From: Daphnia pulex
Lineage: Eukaryota > Arthropoda > Branchiopoda > Diplostraca > Daphniidae
Reading direction: 5' to 3'
DNA length: 64,000 nucleotides
NCBI RefSeq assembly: GCF_021134715.1
Contig: NC_060025.1
Coordinates: 3,844,001-3,908,000 of the forward strand
Positions 1-13,011 of this stretch are shown piece by piece. Position 1 is the first letter of the stretch. Every line of letters starts with the position of its first letter. A program made the position numbers and the translations under genes. The notes beneath the pieces are model-generated. The model was not told where the DNA came from and searched no databases. It was given only the letters and a program-made list of their open reading frames with translations.

Positions 1-280
1 TCAGATTTTCCAGGCATGTAAGTTGTCACGGTGAAATGAAGAAAGTCCACGGTCACATATACTTCCCAATGGACTGCTTCCAAAACTTATTGCTTAATAA
101 AATGAGATGTGTGACTAGGTATACTGCTCAATCCTACGTTCAGCTATTGAATTTAATTGAATTGCTGTTGAAATGTCTAATCGCTGGTGGAGGAGATTGA
201 GCTAGTATGTCGTCACATCAGCCAAGAATTGTTATCTTCCCATTATTTTTGCCTTTTTCCCAATATAAAATCTTAAGAGG

Positions 281-640
281 CTATGGATGGTTCTTCCAGA
301 AGGAAGTTTCTTGCAGCATTACCGTAGGAGCTATTGACGCGATCGTAAAACCAAATTTTTCTGCAGCTTCTTTAGTCATTTTACAAAATGTGATTTCCCT
401 GTACCCGGAATAAAAGTATTTAGTGTATCTTTCCCTGTATCTAGAATGAAGTTCAAGTAATCGATTGAAAGTAGTTGATCGTAAAATCAGGAATGTAAAA
501 TTAGGATCGGCCTCTGGGATATTGGTGTCCACGTTATTTTTAGGATCTCTTGTTCAATCTTCAAAAGATTCGCCAAATCAATTTTATTGTTGCACGTCAG
601 CCTTTTAGTATAGTCTGGGCTCAACTTCTCAAGGATGTGA
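281..640 (-). pseudogene. Unrecognised degenerate coding stretch
   Basis: The 83-codon frame starting with MDTNIPEADPNF (532 down to 281) extends upstream without an ATG through residues such as IDLANLLKIEQEILK, so the readable protein runs back to about 640. Composition is protein-like (EAAEKFGFTIASIAPTV near the end). I do not recognise a domain. It lies on the same strand as the relic at 1276-1872 and could be a later part of the same decayed gene, but the stretch between them is broken in every frame. No splice sites were clear enough to join the two. It may be a transposon-borne ORF. Confidence 0.3.
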
Positions 641-1275
641 TGTGATAGAATTTACTTCAGAATGAAGTCGAATCAAATTTTGAATCATAGTATCTAAAAA
701 AAAATATTTGACGAAGGGAAGGCAGCATTTTTAATTTCTCCCATAACATTCTTCAGTGCCTCTTCAGTGGCTTTCAGGAATTTAGTTCTTGGAAATTAGA
801 TTTTTGCGTAGGATTATGACTGCTGCCCCGCTCCATCTATATCTATGTTTAGCTGTGCTAAGGTAGCTAAATTTTTATCATGGTGTCTTTAGAAGTGTTG
901 TTATTCTCGTCGTAGCGTGTCTCATAAAAAGTGGAGATGATCCATCTGGTATACCCCAAATCGTTGCTGCCCGACTGCGGAATAGTTGAACGGCTACTCT
1001 TTCACTACTTGATGTGTTTAAACCATGTGCAATTGATTTTATTAATTTATTCTAACACGCTCCATAAAATTTGCTCCAAGAAAATCTGCTTCATCCTTTA
1101 GTTGACTCACAAAGGTACAAAACTTGTTCCAAGTCCAACCAAAGAGAACAAGAAGAACTTAAAAGGACCACAAATATTGGGCGAACTTTCTAGCTTGAAA
1201 TTTCCATGGTTCCAATAGCTTTACTTGTTTAGCAGGAGGAGGTCTTGGAACATAAAAGGGGATAGGCACTTTAAT

Positions 1276-1872
1276 TTATGATCGGAGACGTGCCTCATCC
1301 CTAAGAAAGAGAAGGTGACTATTTGTGAGGCTGAAGGTACCATTTGATTGACGATCCCTGTTGCATTGATTGGTGGGAGGAGTTTGATCGTCTTGAAGGC
1401 CATCTTGAAATAGTGAATTATTGTTTTTTGTTGACGACGAGGTATTTTTATTGACAATATCAACCAAAGCGGCAAATTCGTACAGGTTGTAGTTTACAAA
1501 AGACGACAAATGGTGTGAGAAATTGACGTGCTGAGGAACCGCAATATTTCCGCTTGATCCAGTACTAAGAGAAGCAAGTGTGTAAGTTGGCGCATTTTCC
1601 GAACTGTCTTCATTGTCCAAGCAATATTTCAAGCTTGGAATAGGGATCTAACAGTTATTCTTGGTAAGGGGCACAATTTTATTGATTACAAATTTCTTGA
1701 TCAATAAACTCATCGCCAGGTAAATTTCAAATTTTTCTTCCTCTCCTTCGACGGAATCCTCGTAGTCTGGATGGTGAAGCACGTATTTTATTGCTTCTTT
1801 AATGTAAACGTCTAAAAATTTTTACAGGGTTTTGCTTCTGTAGGAGTTCTTAATTAAAGCTACAGCGGCCAT
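1276..1872 (-). pseudogene. Unrecognised protein pseudogene with two in-frame stops
   Basis: An ATG at 1872-1870 opens a frame beginning MAAVALIKNSYRSK. It meets a TAA after about 16 codons, resumes in the same frame (AIKYVLHHPDYEDS, then an acidic EGEEEKFEIYLAMS stretch and a hydrophobic-basic LLIKKFVINKI patch), meets a TAG, and then runs as a 118-codon open frame (1632-1276) rich in Asn and Ser. Two stops in one otherwise continuous frame point to a decayed gene rather than chance ORFs. No catalytic motif, signal peptide or known domain was seen. Function unknown. Confidence 0.4.
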
Positions 1873-3299
1873 GTTAACGGGGTTTCTACGGAGCAGCTGA
1901 TTTTGTTTGTCTTTTGATTCAGAAGAAATATCGCGGTCCGTTCAGAAGATCCACTATCTTCCGCAACTGAAGCGTAACGGTAAATATACGACGGAAATGT
2001 AGAATGAGACTGGCACTGTGAACGATTCCTGTGTTGGATTTTGTCACATACTTTAATAAATAATAAAGAGAATATTTTCCTTCATATGAGACTCTCTAAT
2101 AGATACCGGAAAAATCAACTTTGCAGTACTCTGTTTATTTCGAGAATCAAACGAGTGATCAAATATTTCTTATTCCTTTGTTCATTTGAAATTGTAATCG
2201 AATGTGACTGTGTATGTGTAAAATCTATTTTTATCATACATGTCATTCTGGATTTTAATGAGCTTGATTCTATAAATATAAGAATTCTTTGCTCGAACCT
2301 CCAAGTCCGTTCAAACGTGGTGTGTACTAAAAAACAATGGGATGTTATCATGGAGTTTGTGGTAAAAAATCCAGGCTCAAGGGTTTGGGATTTTCATCAA
2401 GTTCGTAATACCATGGGGCTTGTGCAACAATGTGATGGTGTCAATCGAGAGATTTTGCGAGAATTTTAATGCAGGAATCGCACGTTTTACACAACTGGGA
2501 GAAATACAAGGAGGTAAGTGTCTACTCTTTCATCAAATTATTTATCCATTCTAACCTAACCTTCCCATATTATTATATACTATAACTCTGGTGTCAACTA
2601 ATAATGGTCGGGAAGAAGAGCACCAACCATGTTTTATGGAACGAATGGTTTTACAACGACGATTGGTTTTATAACGAACAAAATTCTTGAAAATTGCGGA
2701 TTCTAATCTGAAAGATAAATAAAGAGTCAAGATGAACACAATGCTTTCGTGAAAGGATTGTCAGTCTCGAGAAAGCTAAAGAAACTTAAATTGATGGTCA
2801 AAGAATGTTTCTTTGCATTCATTCATGTAAGTTAAATCTAAAAATAATATTAAAGTAATGAATTTCAACTAAAATAAGTAAAACAATAAAGAAAAATGAA
2901 AACAAAAAAAACAAAACAATAAAATAAAAAAGAAATTTGAAGGTGACACTCCCTCATAAAGTAGCAGGAATAAAAAGAAAACAGAATAATTTGAACTGAC
3001 CACCTTTGGATCTAAATTGATGCAATTTTTTAGATATCCATTATTTTATCAAAATAAAAAAAATCCAGCTGGAATGGGTTCATTTTTTTCAAAAATATTG
3101 TGTTGAATGCTTAGGAGGACTATGACTATAGTTCTTGTGTATTTTTATTCAGTGTTCCTGCTGATGATGGATTACGCGTTTTCTCTATTTATTCCTTTAC
3201 ATTTTTTTGTACAACATTATGATATGGCCATTATTTTCGTGTATTAAAAACAGTTGTTTAATTTCAACACAAATAGACTTGTTATTCTGATTCCACGTC
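1873..3299. other. Gene-poor AT-rich stretch
   Basis: One 142-codon plus-strand frame (2041-2469) is present but has a mixed composition with no domain and no splice or promoter context, so I do not call it. 2860-2945 is an A-rich low-complexity tract. Nothing else is supported here. Confidence 0.5.
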
Positions 3300-3628
3300 T
3301 TGAGCCTGCAATTTCTTTAATTCCCTAAGTTGTGCTTTTGAATATTTTTTGTGAGTATGCCCAATTCTTCCAACAATTGCTAAGAGCCTATGGAATCAAT
3401 AGCTGTGTTGTAAGCATTCCAAAGAGTGGACATTTGGTTCTGCATTATGGCAACGTTCTTTTTCAGTTTTTTAAAACTTGCCTTTGAGACAAAAGCTTAG
3501 CCGTCAAAGAAATTTTGTCAGCTTCTTATTTAATTAGAAATTAAAATGTTACAATCTTTGTCGAAGCAGGTCTGAATGTCGCCCACCACTTCAATTGTAG
3601 TGAAGGGTTTCCAATAGGCATTATCCAT
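3300..3628 (-). pseudogene. Short degenerate coding relic
   Basis: From the ATG at 3628-3626 the minus strand reads MDNAYWKPFTTIEVVGDIQ and then a Cys-containing stretch before a stop near 3531. Downstream, in shifted frames, protein-like words continue (KKLKKNVAIMQNQMSTLWNA, then LEELGILTKNIQKHN). This looks like one protein broken by frameshifts. No family is recognised; a transposon origin is possible. Low confidence. Confidence 0.25.
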
Positions 3629-4159
3629 GTGAATGTGTCAGCATCGGCACACTTTTTCCCACAGCAGCGCCTCCTTTATTCCTCCCTTAATGTCATTATT
3701 AATTAGAATATTTATTCGAAACATAAGATATATCCTATTTTGTACTAAAATCTCTCTAGCCCATACTAGTAGTATCAATACTAGTAGGAACTAGTATTTC
3801 ATTATATATATTTTTTAAATGACTTGTTTACAGGAAAAAATGAATACATCAACTGACAAGAGAAAAGTTCCCTGCTGAAGTTGACAAGGAATATTCTTTG
3901 AATTGCATTACCATTAATGAAATAAACAAAAATTATATAGACAGATATAATATAAAACAGTGTTACTAATAGTCACTGTTTTCAGGTTTACTTTTATCTT
4001 GTATTTACAACAAACCAGGAGGTGCCGGTGTGGCAGCAGGTCCCTCTTGGTGTTGTCTTTTGTGTGTTTGTCGTGACTATCGTCTGCTTGATGATTGTAA
4101 CAAAACAAATCGAAAGAAGACGACAGTACGACACTTTAACTATAAGGGGTGGGTAGGCA

Positions 4160-4330
4160 CCCTCCAGTAGAAAAAACGCCTCCCCGTTTTATCCCCTCCT
4201 CCCAAAAAATCCGACCCCCTTCCCAACCAACCCCCCGCAAAAAAGAGCCTCTCTCACCCACCACCCTAAAAATCCGACCCCCTTCCCAGTTCCCACCCAC
4301 CCCCCGCCAAAAAATCGACCCCTTTCCCCA
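4160..4330. repeat. C-rich imperfect tandem repeat
   Basis: Strong strand asymmetry. The plus strand has repeated blocks of the type AAAAATCCGACCCCCTTCCC at roughly 60-65 bp spacing, separated by A-runs and C-runs (three imperfect copies). Read on the plus strand it gives a Pro/Arg/Ser-rich peptide (KIRPPSQPTPR) with no domain, so I treat it as a repeat, not a gene. The minus strand has several runs of four to six G. Confidence 0.5.
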
Positions 4331-4439
4331 ATCCGAACTGATAAAACAAAAAAGGCGGTTTAATCGACAGCGTTCACGATCCGCTGAACGGATCAGGATT
4401 ATGTTAGTGTCAACTTGTCCGTCTCATCAAGCCTGACTT

Positions 4440-6370
4440 CACCTACCCACCACAGACAGGATAAAAGAGACAATTTGCACGAAACCCGCAAATTGTCCGG
4501 AAAACTGGTCCTAATAACACCCCCCAGGACCCTCTTGGAAGCCAAGAGGGAATAAATAACTCTGATTGGTTTATACCCATTCCAATTCCAATGGACCTAT
4601 TTGGCGCTTAACTTTTCTGTGTTACAGACTTACAGTTAATTCACTAACAATATTTGATTTAAAGAATCCTTCCCAAAATAGTTATGGTATCATAATTTCT
4701 ATCGTATGTAATCTAGTTTTGGAATTTACCTTAAAATTTTCTAGATAATTTTTTTTGTCTTGACTAAACTTGATAAGAATAAAGTTAAAAAAAATTAAAA
4801 ATGTATCACAAAGGAAAACATCTGTCTTCTGCAACGGCAGAAGCCAGCTGTTGATTTCGAATGTAAACAACATTCTCTAATCACGCATTAAAACAAGAAA
4901 GAAACAGCTATTGTGACTGAAATTCATTGTATGAAATAAGAAAAAAATAAACCATTAAGTTTAATTATACATACGTATGAAATTATCTTTTTCATAATTT
5001 TAGGAATTAAGAACATGTTTTGACGAGAAATCGAGATAGGAACGAATACACCATTTGCCTTTGCTTAGATTTAGAGATCGTGAAACTAAGCATCCCCCAC
5101 TCGACTAGGGTGCGTCAAGACGGTATCCGATTGAATTAGTTTTGATCACATGATGTCTGAAAACCAATGGCGTTGCTGAAATTTTATTCGTAAATGAAAC
5201 CACTTCGAGATCAAAACACTTTCAGCATTGTCAAAATTCTTTAAACAAATAATTTTGTTGGGGAGGACATGATGATAATATGTGTCCACTATCACAAGTA
5301 AAACATCTAGTTGAGTGAGCTGGTTGGGGCGTCACAATTCATAGTGCAGATTCATTAGATCGTTGGTTGAGAGCATCAGAGTTCAACTTCTGATGGAAGC
5401 AAGTAATTTATGATAAAAATTTACTAAATATTTTCGCTAGTAATGTCAAAGGATCGGAAATGCTTCCAACACGTGTGGAATTTAATTTAGAAAATTGAAA
5501 ATTCCAACAGAAATTAAAGTGTTAGATTGCAAAAATGTATTAAAATGGTAAACAAAAAAATCTTAAGTGACACACAGCATTGTGTGTATACTCATCTTTC
5601 ACTTTCCAATTGCCTTACCATATATTTCAAAATCGAATAGCTTTACCATATATTTCAAAATTAAAAAGTACCTATGTACTAAACAAAAATTTAATTGATC
5701 TTAATGTTAAAAGTCATAATCCATTCCGTTTAGCTGTAAGTAAAACTACATTAACAAAAACCAGCATAATAAAAAAACGAATTGTCTTTTTTTCAAAATT
5801 CATGCAAAAGTGATAAATTCGGAAAGTGGCAATACTGTAAACTGTAAACTCATTCGAGCTGTACAAGAACTTAGAAAATCAGCTAATCGAAAACTAATTC
5901 AATTGAATACCGACTGGACGCACCCGATACATCAACATTTTAAATTCTAATTGGCTATGCTGTATATTTTTCCAGTAAATCCCAGTTCATTTTAAGAAAT
6001 GGTAGAGAAAAGAGCTCACGTTTCACATCATTCAATAGGGTCATTGCATAATTAAGGGATTTGGATTTAAAAATATCCCGACTTAGTTTTTTCACGCTGA
6101 TTCGCGAGATAGTTTTTAATTATATTTTAGATGAATAAAAAAGTCCCTTTTCTCCACTGCTAACATGACGGATGTAAAAATACTAAAATAGTTAACAAAC
6201 CTACCCAGATAACTGTTTTAAAAAGTAATTTTATTAAAACTTTTTGAAGTTTTTGGGCTTGTTATTGTCAATAGCCAAACCATAAATTGAAGAGGCTAGC
6301 TAAGTCAAGACAATGAAGAAATGGAAAACGTTGAAGAGTAAACCTCTAGTAAGATTTCTTTAAAAGTCTA
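4440..6370. other. Intergenic AT-rich stretch
   Basis: Only short unsupported frames are seen. A tRNA-like patch near 5360-5395 was considered and rejected. No gene or repeat is called. Confidence 0.5.
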
Positions 6371-6499
6371 GAAGAATCCTGGCCATGCTAGTACATTCTT
6401 TTCTGAAGACACTACCAGCTAGCGTTCTTGATGAAGGAAAAGTAACAAAAATTACGAAGAAAAAGCAAAATATCGCAGCCGAAATGGGAAAAGTAAAAA

Positions 6500-6932
6500 G
6501 AATTGGGGAAAAAGACAAAGAGAACTAACGCTAAGGAAAAGTACAAATTTACAAAAACTCAATACCTCGCTCAAGTTAATGAGATTTTGTGGGGGAAATA
6601 AGAAAACAAATTTTCGCGCGGGGAAAGGAATTTTTAGTTGCCATTTGCCAACCCCTTGATTACAATCTAAAAGACATGACGGCCGAGGTAAGAAACGATC
6701 CTGACTATCTAGGGATCGGAAGAAACAATAGGAACTATCGCCTTGTTTTGACATCAGTTAAGGAGCTACGACTCGATATGGCGCATGGACGTTACGAAAA
6801 TACATTCAATGGATTTGAAATTAATTGGAAAACGTCATCGAACTGTTGCCTCTGCTAGGAGCCCCAGAAGTGGCAGTGGAAGCCGGTCTCATTCGAGACA
6901 TCCTTGTCGAACTCAAGAGAACAGGCCAGCAG
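6500..6932 (+). pseudogene. Unrecognised coding relic whose last exon end seeds the 8.7-kb array
   Basis: A plus-strand frame reads KQIFARGKEFLVAICQPLD (6589 onward) and continues with an acidic DMTAEVRNDPDYLGIGRNN stretch. Near 6826 a shift of one base is needed to reach a strongly protein-like segment (ENVIELLPLLGAPEVAVEAG, then LIRDILVELKRTGQQ). That segment ends at a good splice donor, CAG|GTATGA, after 6932. The last 61 bases of this exon (6872-6932) are the left edge of the tandem array and recur at 15566-15626 and 24272-24332, where one codon changes Glu to Lys. I do not recognise the family. The frameshift argues for a relic, but it could also be an unseen short intron. Confidence 0.4.
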
Positions 6933-9900
6933 GTATGACCTAGTCATTTTCCGTCGCTCTTAAAAACGTGCCAATTGAGGATTGGATTTCCTTTAGCTTA
7001 CAGCTGGATTCCTTTGGCTGGGGACAGTGACGGTTTGACTTGATGATAGTTGTAAGTCGAGCTCAGAACATCGGGAAGTAAACTCCCCCGGCACACCTGA
7101 ATCTTCTCGCCTGGCTAAGAGATTTCCCTTTTTTTTTGCTTTTGCTTTTGCTTGTTTTCTTTCTTTTTCTTTCTTTTTTTAGTTTTTTTTTCTCAAGCGT
7201 CATAATGCATGACTATACATAGTAATAAAATTCATAAAATCAAAACACTATACTTGTTGTCTAATTCATTACCGATATGTTTTTATGTTGTTCAACTGTT
7301 TTAAACAACGATAATAGATACGTATGAAAATTGAACAAAAACTGGGGCTAAGTTCCTAAGCTTTTTCGAAAGAATTGAAAACGGAATTGGTATCCGCTAT
7401 CGAAAAGGAGAAATAAGGGGTTAAAGAAATGAAGATTTAAAAATTGGTCTGATGCAAAAAAAAGTTAAACAAGTTGTCATTCCGGGAAATGCTGATCTTA
7501 TTTAACTGTCAATTTTTGAAATGTTGGCCAGCGTTTGTTGAATACTCGTACCAATTTATGCTGACATGAATGAGTAAGACTTGACAACAGGCTATTTTTC
7601 AATCGGTGAAACGCTAACGTAATCCAAATGAACCTTTAGGCGAACGATGGACTTGCCAAGTAGTAGGCTACAATAATTGTAGATTATAAAACAAGGAAAA
7701 AGAAACTAGACCATTTCCTCTTTTAAACAAAAAACAAAAAAAATAAAACGAAATGTAGATCAAACCAAGATTTTGAATGAGGGGTTCTAGAACTCTATTC
7801 TTTACATTTTACATATCAGTATTTTCCTTGGAAACGAGGTTCCACCATTTTTCAAATAGCTCGGGCGTTCACGAAAAAAAGCCCATCTGCTGTTCAATTG
7901 CCTTGTCTTGTCGCCCATAAAAAAGAAACGACCCATCACTCAGCTGCGCCCGATCGACACCATTCAGCAGCACGTCATGGGTGAGAAGATGGAACTTCGA
8001 AACAGGAACTTACTTCCGCCTGGGTCTAACTTGGCCAAAAAGAAGCACGGGTAGGGCCTCGGAGGGGCTCTTTGAATTAATTTCATCTGAACCCGATTGT
8101 CACGCTACTTTTCGACTGACGTGCACTGAATTGGTGTAAACGTCGCATTTGCTCGAAATGATCGTCATAACCCTCTTCTTACGTCAACGTAGAAGGATTC
8201 AAAGAACGGCTTTACAAACTGCAACCAATTGAAAATGTCGCTCATTTAACCGCCTGAAAATGTACCAAAAGTGGCCAGGAAAAGATTTGAATAAAAGCAA
8301 AGAAAAAATGATAAACCTTGGCTTCTTGTTTTCCTCAGTTTGCCCTCGAATGATTAAAATTAACCTTGTGGCAGGACTGATGCAGGAGAGCAAACGTGCC
8401 GCACTAATGAACGCGAAGCAGCTCTAAATGAATCTGCTGCTTCACTTTACCAACACTCGTGCACGAGACAGGACGAGTGTCGACGAAATGCGAGCAGCGA
8501 GCCTCTTTAACTTTTCTGATTCTAAAATTCTGCTCAACTTGAAGGGAAAACGACGGCGTCCTACCTCGATGGCCAATGCTAGGCGACATCGCTGGGTGCT
8601 CGCCCTCCCAAGTGAATCACGTCGTTGGCCTTGGCCGACATCAGGCGGGGAAATAAAGGGTTGCCTCGTGAGTACAACCACACAAAAGTGCGGTGCGTGG
8701 ATTTGGCACGAGATCAGAAAGAGAGGCAATGGAGGACGATAGAATTTCTTTGAGCCTGCTCCGACATAATCCTGAAACAACACAGTCAATGCTGCATAAA
8801 AAAGCGGCAGAGAGAAAATGGCCCTCACCATTCAATGATGATCGAAACTAGTGTGCCATCACCAACCACCAAGACTTGGATGCAATCAACTCGACAACAG
8901 ACGGTCAACAACTTTTTCCTTGTTCCAGAATACCAGCGGTCTGAAAAACGCCTAGCCTATGGACAATTTCATATGAAAAGGAAATTTGGAAAACTGCTCG
9001 AATTTTGTTAGTAGAGTCGGGATTCACACAAGAGTTGAAAAGTCTCTTGCCGAATGGCGATGGAAATAAATCAACAACAAGAAAACATTCAACGAAACAT
9101 GTCAGCATTCCCCTAGCCGACGCGTCAAGGAATCTCAAGTAAGATTTGAAATTGTCGATAGCCGATGACAGTCAATGAAAAAAGAAAAACTGGAGGCAGA
9201 CCAAAACTGAATATTCAGCATAGGATCAACCTCGAGGGCTTCAATCGTCAAAATGATTTCGGCAACTGGCACCGATAGTTCTCCAAGAATACCAAGTAAA
9301 ATTTACCCTCCGTCATTCATAAACGTGAAATAAATAATGGCCAACCCGTCTGAGCTTGCATCGATTCGGCGGTTTCAATCACCAGCCAGCCATAACCAAA
9401 GTCCCGACCTAAGTTGCAAGGAATTAATTTTCCAAGTTAACGACTGAATCCCGATACTAATTTCAAACACTATTCCCAAATAGCCGCTGTAAATGCGCAA
9501 AACAAATACCATTAACTTCAAGTGGACGTTTGTCAACCACACCAAGTAGAAAGCAACAAGTAAATTCCACATACCGGTGCATGATTCTTACGGAAAATCA
9601 ACAGCTTTTCCTCTCCAGCATCGCCGTAACTCGATGACCATTAAAGTAGGCGTTTGTTCTGTTCGTCGGCCGTCGACATCGCCAGTCACCATATACAGGC
9701 TACAACATCTGTGAACTGAAATTTCGATCAAAAAAGATTACTTACATTTAGTGATACAATTGGTCTATTCAATAGGCACTCGACGCGGCAAATGCACATG
9801 AACTTGCGCAGGCCAACTTTGGAAAAAACATTCAATTAATATTCCCATGCCAACTCAGAGTACAGAGTCACGAGCGAAATCTTGAGTTGAGTCACGTATA

Positions 9901-9935
9901 GACGTTCTTATCTGGTCTACTTGAAAGTTCCCAGT

Positions 9936-11890
9936 TTACTGATTAAGCACGAGAGGTATCAATGGTTGGATGATTGAGGGTTGGTTGATGACGAAGGGTA
10001 TGATGGCTAGCTGCAGAGTAACAGACGATTTTTTGTCTCGACTAATTTCGTGAGCGGCTACAGTTCGCCATAAATTAATTTCAGGGATTACTTCTTGACT
10101 CGTCAACTTGTCGTTTGCATTTGAGGTTTCCATCTCCATTGGTTCTATCTGTGTCTCTTGATTCTCTGGGGCAGTGTGAGTTTTCCCGGTATATTTTCAG
10201 ACGTAATGAATCTTTCGTTCTCTCCGAAAGTTTGATCTGGTTGAATTTTTTTTTCAATTCGCGGTTCAATGTTTTTCTGAACATCAAGTTCCATAGGGAT
10301 CTCATCGTTTTTACCGTTAGTTTCGTCCACCTTGTAAAAATAATTTGAGTTTAACATTGTTTGTTTTAATTGTTTTTAAATAGAGTAAAATTGTTACCAG
10401 TTCCACAAAGGGGTCAAATTGAGATTCAAGTACTGGTTCAGTGTGGGGATTGGGAGGGTCTCCGTTGTATCCCGTGGTTTAATCAGTAATTATTTCACGG
10501 CTGGTTACTACTCTCCGAAGTGTTGGTAAGTAGATATGGTAGGCTTTGATGAATTCGAAAAAAAACCACTAGGATGCCTGCGATACATTTTTGTTCCAGT
10601 TTCGTTCATTTGGCATCCTGTATGTGAACAAAAGCTTTGGAGCCCAAAATTCTGAGATATGAAAAGTCTGGTTTGTGCCCAGTCCAAGTTTCAAATGGAG
10701 ATAGTTTTGTTTTGTTGGCTGGTATTTTGTTTTGAATGTAGGTGGAGTACGCCGTAGCTTCGCCCCAGATCAAGAGTGGTAGTCTGCTTTGACTTGCGTG
10801 AGTCATAGTTCTTGCCATCTCCTAGATAGTTTGGTTTTCTCTTTCTGCTATGCCATTTTGTTGAGGACAGTAGGGTGCACTTAATTCGTGTTTGATTCCC
10901 ATTTCAGCTGGTCTTGCATAAAATCTTTCACTGAAGTATTCTTTTGCGTTGTCAGAGCGCAGTGATTGATGCCAGTGCTTGATTTTTGACGAGAGCATTA
11001 AAGATTCAAAATGATTGGGTACTTCTAATTTGTTTTTCATAAAATACACACCGAACCAACCACTTAATTCGTCTTTGAACAGGACAAATTATCTTGCGCC
11101 TCTAATCTATGCATGTTACAATGGTCCACATACATCGGCATGTATGCGTTCACCTTTAAAGGTGGTTGGTCGAGTGCTGATTTGGGGATAATGTAATCGA
11201 TGCATCTTGCCTTTTGTAAAACCTGGACAGTGATGTAGGTCTTTCCATTCGTCTTCAGTTCCATAAAAGTCCAGTCCTTGGACCAATCTTTGCGTTCGCA
11301 TTCTTTTCAGGTTTCTTAAGTTGACGTGACCAATGCTACAGTGCCAAAGTGAAGGAGGGGTCAGCTATCCAGTTGATGTAGCATAAGTCGCATGATCAAT
11401 GTTTACTTGAGATCTGATTCGAAGATGATACATTGTACGACCAGCTCTGTCTCTTTCCATGTAGATGTTGGCATCAGGAGTAAAGATGTCCACTTTTGTG
11501 CCACTGAAAATAGCCTTCATGCCAGCTTCAGTGGCCGATACAATTGAGAATTAGTTTGTGCCTAAGTCTGGCACATGGAGTACAGGTGAAATGATCCGTT
11601 CATTTTCTACCTCTCACTATATGCACTAAAATACACTAGGAATGTGTGCTTGTATAATAACGTTAAAGTAGCGTTGTACCTCCGTAAGAAGTGACACTTG
11701 TCCTTGGCCGTGTATTGGTAAAGTCGCACCACCGATATACCGTTGACCATCCAAAAGCCTGTAGTGATAGCTCGGTTTGTTGTTGAAGATGTGAGAACGC
11801 TGATCAGTCACCTGGGATGTTGTTCCCGAATCAGCAAACCAGTCAAAGATGGATCTACTACTGTAACATGCGGATGCAAGAAAGCCGGTA
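9936..11890 (-). mobile_element. Ty1/Copia retrotransposon remnant, copy 1 (protease to integrase; no RT)
   Basis: Read on the minus strand from 11.89 kb down, the pieces appear in Copia order. First is a protease-like patch around VTDQRSHIFNNKPSYHYRLL. Next is a GAG-pre-integrase region with RNLKRMRTQRLVQGLDFYG. Then comes an integrase core with LRSDNAKEYF and YCPQQNGIAERENQT, the usual second Asp and the Glu context of the DDE triad. After it is the post-core segment LLIWGEATAYSTYIQNKIP with SYLRILGSKAFVHI. The frame is broken by shifts and by a TAG directly after ERENQTI. A charged linker (10357-9936) follows, and no reverse transcriptase or RNase H motif is seen, so the 3' half of pol is missing. 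No LTRs were identified. The same breaks occur in all three array copies. Confidence 0.85.
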
Positions 11891-13011
11891 TCTTCTTCTC
11901 AACTGCAGCTTACATTTTTTCATTTGTTTTTCTTTTTTAGCACCGAAAGCTACATCACACCCAACACATGATGATTCACTATCGACAAAATATAGTGACG
12001 TTTCAAAACATATTTTCGTGAATTTTTACAAAAATTCCTGAAATTACGTTATTCGAAATGTTTATAATTTTGCTTCAAGATTTGTGAGTAGCGCTCAAAA
12101 TATGACAAATGATGATGTTCTGTTGCACACAAGTTTGTTTATTCTTGTGCTCCTCGAAAGGAATCCATTTGAGTTTGCCCCAGTTAAAATTCCATGAGGT
12201 TTGATATTTTTAAAAAAAAATCCTTGTTTGATTGTTTATCAACCTCTTTAAAACGTCTTCCATTGAGCAAGCATCAGAAATAGATCTCAATCTATCAATT
12301 TTTGATGGATTAATTTTGATTAAGACTGTATTTTAGAAATTACAAGCTAATTTAATGATGGCAATGAAAAAGATCTACATTAAAAATGCTGATTCGAAGG
12401 GTGTCTTGTTCTCGTTTACGACATCAGTTTGTCAAGATTTCCAAAAGAATTTCTGAAAAAAACTCGATGTTGTACGTAACTAGAACCCGGAATATTGATA
12501 CTCATTTACATTTACATTGGCACATTGACACCAAGAACGCTCCGTGTGAGTGAATCCACTTGCTGGAAGGGCGTCCTCTTGAATACACCCATATTCACAT
12601 AGACTTACACGAGGACAACTGAAGGACTCTTTCCTTACTCAATGAAAAGCGTGCATCCAGTGAAATCTAAAAGTAGAATGGCGGCCATTAGAATACCCAT
12701 GACAAATATATCTCAATGGTAAGCTGGACCTTTTTTCTAATCTAAGGGAAACGGTAATGGTCAAAATCGGCTCCTTATATAATATGCAATTACTTCCTGA
12801 GTTGCGTCTGTTTCTTACGCAACTTGGTTGATTTCATCATAGCTTGTTTACGATCCGTCAGATAAAGGAATAGATAACATTGATGGAAGTATGATTTTCT
12901 AATTAATAGCTTTCTAATGAAATTCTAAATGTACCCCTGTGAGCCAACATGTTCATATTTTTAAGTTTACCTTTATTATTGGGGTTCGCCCGCTCGCGTC
13001 AATCCCACTAG

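Noticed and set aside
2041..2469. 142-codon plus-strand frame
   Set aside because: Low-complexity, Ile/Cys/Lys-rich N-terminal half, no domain, no splice or promoter context, and an overlapping minus-strand frame of equal quality.
5340..5400. tRNA-like patch: GTTGGTTGAGAGC followed by a possible anticodon stem ATCAGA/TCTGAT
   Set aside because: The anticodon loop would have eight or more bases, no T-arm or B-box sequence follows, and the acceptor stem cannot be paired. At best a tRNA-derived fragment.
8428..8835. Overlapping 104- and 129-codon frames on opposite strands, repeated in the three units
   Set aside because: Neither has a domain or splice context. They recur only because the whole unit is duplicated.
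9375..9572. Hydrophobic minus-strand frame (LLVAFYLVWLTNVHLKLMVF) considered as a chemoreceptor exon
   Set aside because: No gustatory or olfactory receptor motif and no convincing exon borders. Hydrophobicity alone is not enough.
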